Below are positions 1-5,011 of a DNA stretch of 5,011 nucleotides, piece after piece. Where the stretch lies: assembly GCA_001768155.1 (NCBI GenBank), contig MENC01000094.1, forward strand, positions 11,408 to 16,418, given 5' to 3'. Under the pieces are notes generated by a model that worked only from the letters and a program-made list of their open reading frames with translations, had not been told where the DNA came from and searched no databases. This stretch comes from Bacteroidetes bacterium GWA2_30_7 (GTDB lineage Bacteria; Bacteroidota; Bacteroidia; Bacteroidales; GWF2-33-38). Numbering within the stretch: the stretch's first letter is position 1; every line of letters begins with the position of its first letter. A program made the position numbers and the translations under genes.

Positions 1-6
1 TATTAC

Positions 7-669
7 TTACTTTTGGGGAAAATACAATGGATTGCGTTCGTTAAATCTCCTGATATATAAAAACATTAATTGACGTTTTTTTCTCTTTTTCAGTAAATTA
101 TATTCATCAAAAAGCTCATTATCACGCATTAATATTGCACTTACATTTTGCATATTATATTCTAAAATCTGCCCCGAACTAAAATCAAGTAAAAATTGAC
201 GGGTTTCTTTTGAAGTATAAGTTGGCTGTGGAAATGCAGAAAAGTATGGGTCGTACATAAAAGGGTCTTGAAATCTATCTCTATAAAGTGTAACATTTGC
301 AATAAAATGAGAAATCGTTCCAACATAAGGAATCCTAAATAACTCATCATTCATCTGTATATATAGAGTTCCATTTTTGCTAAATCCCCAAACTTTTTCT
401 GATGGAACATCTATAATTTTATCATTTTCAGAATATGATATTTTTTTTTGATTAAATAATTTTGTATAATAATCAACATCATCACTTTCTGAGATAAACT
501 GTATTTTTGATTTTGATACCGGCGAATTACTTTTTACCTGTTCAAATGATATAAAAATTCCTTCCTTAAATCGAAATTCAGTAGTGTATTTAATCAGATT
601 ATTTGTATCGTTCTGAGAAAATAAGTTTGAAAAAGATAAAATTAAAATTAAAGTAAAAATTCGACTCAT
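7..669 (-). CDS. Conserved-looking secreted protein of unknown function (220 aa)
   Basis: Complete reading frame with an ATG start (667-669) and a TAA stop (7-9). Residues 1-19 form a signal peptide: a short basic start (MSR), a hydrophobic core (IFTLILILSF) and a small-residue end, SNLFSQ, before N20. There is no lipobox cysteine, so the mature protein is probably periplasmic or surface-located rather than a lipoprotein. The mature part has mixed beta-type sequence: a KFxEGIFISFEQVK-like segment near 34-46, a VWGFSKNGTLYIQMN segment near 93-107, and an aromatic and proline-rich stretch at about 133-152 (DPFMYDPYFSAFPQP). The C-terminus is basic (KKRKKRQ, 194-200), then RRFNERNPLYFP. I recall similar uncharacterised exported proteins in Bacteroidales but cannot name a family. 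A TAnnTTTG -7 element lies about 30 bp upstream. No catalytic motif is visible and the function is unknown. The gene is divergent from the PAS-protein gene. Confidence 0.85.
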   Translation of the reverse strand: MSRIFTLILILSFSNLFSQNDTNNLIKYTTEFRFKEGIFISFEQVKSNSPVSKSKIQFISESDDVDYYTKLFNQKKISYSENDKIIDVPSEKVWGFSKNGTLYIQMNDELFRIPYVGTISHFIANVTLYRDRFQDPFMYDPYFSAFPQPTYTSKETRQFLLDFSSGQILEYNMQNVSAILMRDNELFDEYNLLKKRKKRQLMFLYIRRFNERNPLYFPQK

Positions 670-700
670 TAGTTTTACAAAATCATTAAAATTATAATCA

Positions 701-708
701 CAAAGTTA
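701..708 (-). promoter_or_regulatory. Putative -7 promoter element for the secreted-protein gene
   Basis: Read on the minus strand this is TAACTTTG, an exact match to the Bacteroidota sigma-ABfr -7 consensus TAnnTTTG. It lies 31 bp before the ATG at 669, implying a leader of roughly 25 nt. No clear TTTG -33 element sits 19-21 bp further upstream, so only half of the promoter is well supported. Confidence 0.55.
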
Positions 709-754
709 CATTTTATTATTTAATTCATAAATATTTCATTTTTAATTAGATATT

Positions 755-771
755 AAGTTTGAATTAAACTT
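755..771. promoter_or_regulatory. Short dyad in the divergent intergenic region, possible operator
   Basis: AAGTTT (755-760), GAATT, then AAACTT (766-771) form a 6-bp inverted repeat with a 5-bp spacer. It lies between the two outward-facing -7 elements (701-708 and 830-837). A regulator binding here could act on both genes, but the sequence is very AT-rich and such dyads arise easily by chance. The rest of 670-877 shows nothing beyond the listed promoter elements. Confidence 0.2.
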
Positions 772-829
772 TAATTAAAATTATGTAAATTCATGTCATC
801 AGGAATGAAACTTTAATCCAACATTTGCG

Positions 830-837
830 TATATTTG
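830..837 (+). promoter_or_regulatory. Putative -7 promoter element for the PAS-protein gene
   Basis: TATATTTG matches the Bacteroidota -7 consensus TAnnTTTG exactly. It ends 40 bp before the ATG at 878, giving a predicted leader of about 35 nt. No convincing TTTG -33 box is present at the expected spacing. The TTTG at 824-827 is too close to serve as one. Confidence 0.55.
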
Positions 838-877
838 TCAATAAATAACGAATGTTCGTCAAAATAACAACTAAAAT

Positions 878-2638
878 ATGTTAACAGAAAAGCAAGAAAA
901 AGATTATCATCTAATTTGTTCAGATGAGTATCGCTCTGAAAATTATAGCTTTAAGATTAAAGCATTTAAAGAAGGTTTTTTATTTTTAGATTTTAAAGGT
1001 GCTGCTACTCCCGAAGATATAAATCGTGGATTTGAATTAAGAAAAAAAATTACCGAAAAAGTAGGATTCAATAATAGAGAATATTTCGAGGTTTGGGACT
1101 TTGTTTATATTCCAAAAGCTAACAGAGAAGGTCGATTATTAATTTCTGAATATTTATCAGAAGATAACAACAATCTTTTGTCAATTGTATATACCAACTG
1201 TTCGCTTCAACAGCAAATTACACTTCGTTCGGGATTTAGTTTTATTGAAAACAAACAAATTATCAATATTTTAAAGAAAAATAATCAAGAAGGGATTACA
1301 TTCGGGCTTTCACTTATTAATGCTGATATTGAAAAAAGAGCTAAAATTATATCTGAAGAAATAAATAATGGTTCTCTTTCAAGAAATTATACAATTAATA
1401 ACTTTAGTGAAATCTGGCGACAAAATAAAGAAACAATTGATATTTACAACCAAGAATATTCAATAATTAAAAATCCTGACTGGGTTTATTATTCTGCAAA
1501 TAAAAATTTTTCATGTAGTATTGAAGTAATTGATAATAACATCTTTAATATTTTATGTAAAGGAAATTTGTCGAAAGAAAATTTAGACTCATTATTTAAA
1601 CTTAAAAACAATATTATAAGGCTATTGGGTCTAAATAAAGCTACAATTTATCAGATTTTTAATTTTAGTCAAATAAATATCAAGTCGTTAATTAAAGAGG
1701 TTGATTATTTAAACGATTTATTAAACATTTCGTTAGAATTAAACAATACAAATATTTTTATAAGTAATAAAGTTTCGGAACTTATTCTAAAAATTAAAAA
1801 CAAAAGAAGCGTTAATTCGTGGGTAATTAAAAATAAGTTTGAAAAAGCTTTACATTTTGCATTAATTGTTAAAGAAAAAATGTATCACAATAGTGCAAAT
1901 ATTGAACGTAAAATTCCGTCTAAAAGTAAAGATAAAGATATTCTAATTAACCTGTTACAAGACAAGGTTCATAGAATGACAGTTCAATCACAACTTGAAA
2001 CAGAAGAAATCTTAAAAATGTTGAGCCAGGTAGCTTGGGATAAGTATTCTCAACCTATTCAACTTGATAAAATAAATAACGAGAAGTTAGAAAATATTTA
2101 TTATGCTATTAAATTAATTTTTGAAGATAATCAGGAATTATTAAAACAGTATAAAGAAAACAACCTGAAATTGCTGGAAATAAATTCAATGCTAAGTAAA
2201 GAAGTTTCTATAAATGAGGCAAATAGTGAAGCATTTGGTCAAAACAAAGAAAAATATAAGAAAATATTCAACAACTTAGTTGACATATATTTTGAAATAA
2301 ATTCTGATGGTAATATATTAGAAATCAGTCGTTCAATTAGCGATATATTTAATTTAAAAAGAGAAGATATTATAGGAATGTCAGCCTACGACTTTATATG
2401 CAATAAATCTGATTTAGAAAAAGCAAATCGTTATTTACATTTAAAAGGAAGAATAATTAACTTACCAATTGATTTAAAAGACAATAAAGGAAACATTGCA
2501 ACTTTTTCGGTTCATGCTAAATTTTCTGAAAGTAATAATAAATTAATAATTGGAAGTTTAAGAGAAGTTACAATAAAAGAAAGTGTTAACAACAAATCAA
2601 TTGTATCGGGAATTGATACCAGATTAATCAATAATTAG
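878..2638 (+). CDS. PAS-domain protein with a duplicated N-terminal domain and no output domain (586 aa)
   Basis: The ATG at 878 is the first possible start because an in-frame TAA lies at 872-874. The upstream sequence is A-rich without a Shine-Dalgarno, as usual for Bacteroidota. Residues about 20-150 and 205-335 appear to be two diverged copies of one alpha/beta domain. They share the pattern S-x-x-I...F....KG (24-41 and 212-229), then a helix with L+K...I....G.N (54-65 and 241-253). Residues about 350-455 are helical and charged, with likely coiled coil around 400-445. Residues about 459-568 form a PAS domain: KYKKIFNNLVDIYFEINSDG, then SISDIFNLKREDIIGMSAYDFI, ending LIIGSLREVTIKE. It has no signal peptide or membrane segment, so it is probably cytoplasmic. 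PAS domains usually feed a histidine kinase, GGDEF or similar output, but the protein ends 18 residues after the PAS. It may be a sensory adaptor, or a kinase relative that lost its C-terminus. The ligand and partner are unknown. Confidence 0.85.
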   Translation: MLTEKQEKDYHLICSDEYRSENYSFKIKAFKEGFLFLDFKGAATPEDINRGFELRKKITEKVGFNNREYFEVWDFVYIPKANREGRLLISEYLSEDNNNLLSIVYTNCSLQQQITLRSGFSFIENKQIINILKKNNQEGITFGLSLINADIEKRAKIISEEINNGSLSRNYTINNFSEIWRQNKETIDIYNQEYSIIKNPDWVYYSANKNFSCSIEVIDNNIFNILCKGNLSKENLDSLFKLKNNIIRLLGLNKATIYQIFNFSQINIKSLIKEVDYLNDLLNISLELNNTNIFISNKVSELILKIKNKRSVNSWVIKNKFEKALHFALIVKEKMYHNSANIERKIPSKSKDKDILINLLQDKVHRMTVQSQLETEEILKMLSQVAWDKYSQPIQLDKINNEKLENIYYAIKLIFEDNQELLKQYKENNLKLLEINSMLSKEVSINEANSEAFGQNKEKYKKIFNNLVDIYFEINSDGNILEISRSISDIFNLKREDIIGMSAYDFICNKSDLEKANRYLHLKGRIINLPIDLKDNKGNIATFSVHAKFSESNNKLIIGSLREVTIKESVNNKSIVSGIDTRLINN

Positions 2639-2669
2639 TATTTGCAAGAAAACTCCAAAAAACAAAAAA

Positions 2670-2761
2670 CAAATGTCAAATAAATTCCAATTCTCAAAAT
2701 TTCAATTCTCAAAACCGTTTGAATATTAAGTAATTTTAATTTGTGATTTATTTGATTTTTG
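2670..2761. repeat. Imperfect inverted repeat with an internal 15-bp direct repeat, between convergent genes
   Basis: The left arm (2670-2692) and right arm (2738-2761) are reverse complements over roughly 19 of 24 positions. The core is CAAATAAAT (2678-2685 region) against ATTTATTTG (2746-2754). Between the arms is a tandem direct repeat: 2685-2699 and 2700-2714 are identical at 14 of 15 positions (TTCCAATTCTCAAAA and TTTCAATTCTCAAAA). In the minus-strand direction the structure is followed by a T-rich run (TTTTTTGTTTTTT), so it could help end dusB transcription, but the 45-nt loop and low GC make it a weak terminator. It resembles AT-rich intergenic repeats I recall from Bacteroidota genomes; whether it is dispersed in this genome cannot be judged from one copy. 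The rest of 2639-2892 holds no ORF; only a weak ATTTGT/ACAAAT hairpin (2831-2845) was seen. Confidence 0.45.
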
Positions 2762-2892
2762 AAGATTGAAATTTGTTATTTCTAAAAACATACTGTTTTC
2801 TTAGAGGCACTAATTATAAACATTTCCTCAATTTGTTGTACAAATATATTGAATAGGTTTCCGAAAATATTCACAATCAACCAGTTATCACT

Positions 2893-3873
2893 TTAATCAA
2901 TATATTTCAAAGCAATCTCATCCAATATCGAAATAATTTCGTTGTAATTTAACGAAGTTAACAATCTAATTTTAGTTTCTCTGAAATTTGGCAGATTTTT
3001 AAAATAATGTGCAAAATGTCGTCGCATTAGTAAAATTCCGATTTTTTCGCCTTTTTCCTGAATACTTAAAACTAAATGGTTTTTAACTATTTCAACCTTT
3101 TGCAAAAGTGATAATTTGAAATTCAAATCGTTATTATTCAGATAATTTTTAATTTCCTCAAAAATCCATGGTCTTCCAACGGTAGCTCTGCCAATCATAA
3201 TAGCATCAACACCATAGGTATCAAACATTAGTTTGGCTTTTTCGGGACTGTCAATATCTCCATTTCCGATAATTGGAATTTTCATTCGGGGATTATTTTT
3301 TACTTCGCCTATTAAAGTCCAGTCTGCTACTCCTTTATACATTTGCGAACGTGTACGACCATGAATAGTAATTGCTTGAATACCTACATCTTGTAATCTT
3401 TCAGCTATTTCAACAATGTTTTTATTATCATCGTCGTAACCTAATCGAGTTTTAACTGTAACCGGCAGTTTAACAGCTTTCACAATTTGTTGAGTCATTT
3501 TTACCATTTTCGGAACATCGTTCATCATTCCTGAACCGGCACCACGTTTTACAATTTTTTTTACAGGGCAGCCAAAATTTATATCAATTAATTCGGGTTT
3601 AGCTTCTTCGGCTATTTTTGCAGCTTCAACCATCGCATCTATTAAATGTCCATAAATTTGAATTCCAATTGGTCGTTCTTCATCAGTAATATTTAATTTT
3701 TTAATACTGGAGTTTACATTACGAATAAGTCCATCGGATGAAACAAACTCAGTATAAAGCATATCGGCACCAAAATTTTTACAAATTTTTCTAAAAATAG
3801 AATCTGTAACATCCTCCATTGGAGCCAAAAACACAGGCTGGTTAATTAATTCTAGAACATTAATTTTAAACAA
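2893..3873 (-). CDS. dusB: tRNA-dihydrouridine synthase, DusB type
   Basis: FMN-dependent enzyme that reduces specific uridines in tRNA to dihydrouridine using NADPH; cytoplasmic. The 326-residue length is typical for the family. Family motifs appear in order. FLAPMEDVTDSIFR (15-28) is the start of the TIM barrel. IGIQIYG (69-75) includes the FMN-contacting Gln72. DINFGCPVKKIVKRGAGSGMM (97-117) carries the catalytic proton donor Cys102. VTVKTRLGYD (138-147) includes Lys141. ITIHGRTR (168-175) includes His171. IIGNGDI (201-207) and AIMIGRATVGRPWIF (224-238) are the phosphate-binding loops. The C-terminal helical tRNA-binding domain follows, with RRHFAHYFKNLP (284-295). The start is TTG at 3873: an in-frame TAG lies two codons upstream, and no in-frame ATG occurs before Met19 inside the first conserved motif, so TTG best matches known DusB N-termini. 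DusB rather than DusA or DusC is assigned from overall motif similarity. The gene is divergent from the CPBP protease gene. Confidence 0.95.
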   Translation of the reverse strand: MFKINVLELINQPVFLAPMEDVTDSIFRKICKNFGADMLYTEFVSSDGLIRNVNSSIKKLNITDEERPIGIQIYGHLIDAMVEAAKIAEEAKPELIDINFGCPVKKIVKRGAGSGMMNDVPKMVKMTQQIVKAVKLPVTVKTRLGYDDDNKNIVEIAERLQDVGIQAITIHGRTRSQMYKGVADWTLIGEVKNNPRMKIPIIGNGDIDSPEKAKLMFDTYGVDAIMIGRATVGRPWIFEEIKNYLNNNDLNFKLSLLQKVEIVKNHLVLSIQEKGEKIGILLMRRHFAHYFKNLPNFRETKIRLLTSLNYNEIISILDEIALKYID

Positions 3874-3897
3874 ATTCTAAAGTATTAAAATATGAGT

Positions 3898-3930
3898 TTT
3901 GCAAATATCTAACAATTTATTTTACTTTTG
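3898..3930 (+). promoter_or_regulatory. Bacteroidota-type promoter for the CPBP protease gene
   Basis: TTTG (3898-3901), a 21-bp spacer, then TACTTTTG (3923-3930) match both parts of the Bacteroidota consensus, TTTG at -33 and TAnnTTTG at -7, within the accepted spacing. Transcription would begin at about 3934-3937, leaving a leader of only 6-9 nt before the ATG at 3943. This is the best two-part promoter in the window. Confidence 0.7.
3902..3909 (-). promoter_or_regulatory. Weak candidate -7 element for dusB
   Basis: On the minus strand this reads GATATTTG, one mismatch from TAnnTTTG, about 28 bp before the TTG start at 3873. No good -33 TTTG is found at the expected spacing. Its TTTG forms half of the palindrome TTTGCAAA (3898-3905), whose other half is the -33 element of the opposing promoter. 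Confidence 0.3.
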
Positions 3931-3942
3931 AAAAAAGTTTTA

Positions 3943-4860
3943 ATGAAACAAGCCATTTTATCGGAACTGAGTCCGGTTGGAAAATTAGGAATTACTGCAA
4001 TTATTATACTTGCTATATTTTTTATATTTTTTGTATTAGCGGTTTTAATTGCAATATTGGTATTCAGAATAAACTTTTTTGAAAGTGCTTATATTTTTAC
4101 TGATTTAACTAATCAGGATAATATCAACATTATTAAATTTTTTCAGATTATTCAATCTGTTGGACTTTTTTTAGTTCCACCATTTTTATTGGGCTATCTG
4201 TTTGAAAACAACAGTTTTAAATATTTAACTATTAAAACAAAACCAAATCTTTTTCCTGTACTTTTTACAGGAATTGTAATGTTTGCAGCAATTCCATTAA
4301 TAAACTTTTTAGCTAGTGTTAATTCAAAAATGAGCCTTCCGGAGTTTATGTCGGGAATCGAAAGTTGGATGAAATATTCAGAAAGTGAAGCACAAAAAAT
4401 TACTGAAGCATTTGTAAATGTTTCAACTATTTCAGGGTTTTTAACTAATATGTTAATGATAGCAATAATACCGGCTTTTGGTGAAGAATTATTATTCAGA
4501 GGCGTAATACAACGAATTTTTAAAGATTGGACTAAAAATATTCATTGGGCAGTTTTTATTACAGCATTTTTATTTAGTGCTATGCACTTACAATTTTATG
4601 GTTTTATTCCAAGATTTTTAATGGGAGTGTTTTTTGGTTACTTATTTGCTTGGAGTGGAACTATTTGGCTTCCCATTATAGCTCATTTTATAAACAATTG
4701 TTTTGCAGTAGTTTTTTCATATTTATTATATACTAAAGTTATAGAAAAAAATATCGACACTATTGGGAGTAGTGCCGATACATTAATTTATGTTGTATTT
4801 AGTATTATTATTACAAGTTCCTTTATATATTTAATTTATAAAAAGGTAAGGCGAGTATAG
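3943..4860 (+). CDS. CPBP (Abi/CAAX-like) family intramembrane metalloprotease
   Basis: Multi-pass inner-membrane protein of 305 residues from this ATG. It has hydrophobic segments at about 16-41, 66-86, 104-124, 165-179, 202-216, 222-236, 241-262 and 281-298. The conserved CPBP motifs are all present: EELLFRG (181-187, Glu181/Glu182/Arg186), FSAMH (211-215, His215) and HFINN (248-252, His248/Asn252). In Rce1-type relatives these residues form the active site within the membrane, so the protein is probably an active protease. The family includes prenyl-protein endopeptidases and bacteriocin-immunity proteins, and the substrate here is unknown. An in-frame TTG at 3928 would add five residues, but it lies inside the -7 element and upstream of the predicted transcript start, so ATG 3943 is chosen. 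The 3' end overlaps a minus-strand gene tail to tail by 30 bp and contains that gene's terminator on the opposite strand. Confidence 0.9.
   Translation: MKQAILSELSPVGKLGITAIIILAIFFIFFVLAVLIAILVFRINFFESAYIFTDLTNQDNINIIKFFQIIQSVGLFLVPPFLLGYLFENNSFKYLTIKTKPNLFPVLFTGIVMFAAIPLINFLASVNSKMSLPEFMSGIESWMKYSESEAQKITEAFVNVSTISGFLTNMLMIAIIPAFGEELLFRGVIQRIFKDWTKNIHWAVFITAFLFSAMHLQFYGFIPRFLMGVFFGYLFAWSGTIWLPIIAHFINNCFAVVFSYLLYTKVIEKNIDTIGSSADTLIYVVFSIIITSSFIYLIYKKVRRV
4745..4780 (-). terminator. Intrinsic terminator of the right-edge minus-strand gene, inside the CPBP coding sequence
   Basis: Read on the minus strand, TATCGGCACTA (4780-4770), loop CTCCCAA, and TAGTGTCGATA (4762-4752) pair as an 11-bp stem with a single G-U pair. 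Seven Ts follow immediately (4751-4745). This is a canonical Rho-independent terminator in the minus direction, about 50 bp beyond the stop at 4831. On the plus strand the same stem has an A-C mismatch and no T run after it, so it is directional. It lies antisense to the last part of the CPBP gene. Confidence 0.75.
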
Positions 4861-5010
4861 AATTTGTTTCTCTGAGTCCTCTTTTTGCTCATCTTCTGAA
4901 TTTTCATCTAATTGGTCTGCTACAAACTTATTTTTTGCAGATATCTTTTTCTTTTCATGACTTCTATAAACATATACAACACCATATTTCATAGAATTAT
5001 CACGTTTCAA
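4831..5010 (-). CDS. C-terminal fragment of an unidentified protein, running off the right edge
   Basis: On the minus strand a frame with no stop runs from the window edge to a TAA at 4831-4833, giving 59 visible residues. It begins LKRDNSMKYGVVYVYRSHEK, continues through a basic stretch (KKKISAKNKF) into a strongly acidic one (DQLDENSEDEQKEDSEKQ), and ends ILYSPYLFIN. The 5' part continues beyond the window. An internal ATG at 4992 would give a 53-residue protein, but nothing shows that it is the start. Support for a real gene comes from the biased charged composition and from the well-formed intrinsic terminator just downstream on the same strand (4745-4780). The stop lies 30 bp inside the end of the CPBP gene, a convergent overlap. 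I do not recognise the family. The charged tail is probably disordered. Confidence 0.6.
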   Translation of the reverse strand: MKRDNSMKYGVVYVYRSHEKKKISAKNKFVADQLDENSEDEQKEDSEKQILYSPYLFIN

Positions 5011-5011
5011 A

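Noticed and set aside
162..350. A 62-residue minus-strand reading frame inside the secreted-protein gene
   Set aside because: It overlaps the well-supported 220-residue gene on the same strand in another frame and has no signal, motif or promoter of its own.
2831..2845. ATTTGT-TGT-ACAAAT hairpin as a terminator for the convergent genes
   Set aside because: The stem is only 6 bp with almost no GC and no T run follows on either strand.
2639..2892. Possible remnant of a histidine kinase or other output domain downstream of the PAS gene
   Set aside because: No plus-strand frame here resembles a HisKA, HATPase or GGDEF sequence; the region is low-complexity and full of stops.
3928..3942. TTG-initiated N-terminal extension of the CPBP protease
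   Set aside because: The TTG is part of the -7 promoter element TACTTTTG and lies upstream of the predicted transcript start.
3943..4860. CPBP protein as part of a bacteriocin or phage-defence cassette
   Set aside because: There is no bacteriocin precursor, transporter or toxin gene next to it, and the neighbour dusB is a housekeeping gene.

Overview
The window is AT-rich bacterial DNA that looks chromosomal and most likely comes from the phylum Bacteroidota (Bacteroidales or Marinilabiliales type). Three things support this. Start codons are preceded by A-rich stretches with no Shine-Dalgarno sequence. Three intergenic gaps carry good matches to the Bacteroidota promoter -7 element TAnnTTTG. 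The exported protein has a signal peptide ending in a typical FSQ/N junction. No rRNA, tRNA, CRISPR array, insertion sequence or phage gene was seen.

Layout, left to right. (1) 7-669, minus: a small secreted protein of unknown function. (2) 670-877: a divergent intergenic region with one -7 element facing each way. (3) 878-2638, plus: a 586-residue protein with two copies of a diverged ~130-residue alpha/beta domain, a helical or coiled-coil linker and one C-terminal PAS domain, with no kinase, cyclase or DNA-binding output. (4) 2639-2892: a non-coding gap between convergent genes, holding a 15-bp direct repeat and a long imperfect inverted repeat. (5) 2893-3873, minus: a DusB-type tRNA-dihydrouridine synthase, which must start at TTG. 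(6) 3874-3942: a short divergent promoter region. (7) 3943-4860, plus: a CPBP (Abi/CAAX-like) intramembrane protease; the longer reading from TTG 3928 is rejected because that codon lies inside the promoter. (8) 4831-5010, minus: the C-terminal part of a gene that runs off the right edge, overlapping the protease gene tail to tail by 30 bp. Its intrinsic terminator lies antisense inside the protease coding sequence (4745-4780).

The genes alternate in orientation, so each is probably its own transcription unit and no shared pathway is evident. DusB modifies tRNA, the CPBP protein works in the inner membrane, the PAS protein is probably a cytoplasmic sensor or adaptor, and the first gene is exported. 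I do not see a convincing new multi-gene system. The points most worth a second look are the antisense-embedded terminator with its converging partial gene, the PAS protein with a duplicated N-terminal domain and no output, and the intergenic hairpin repeat.
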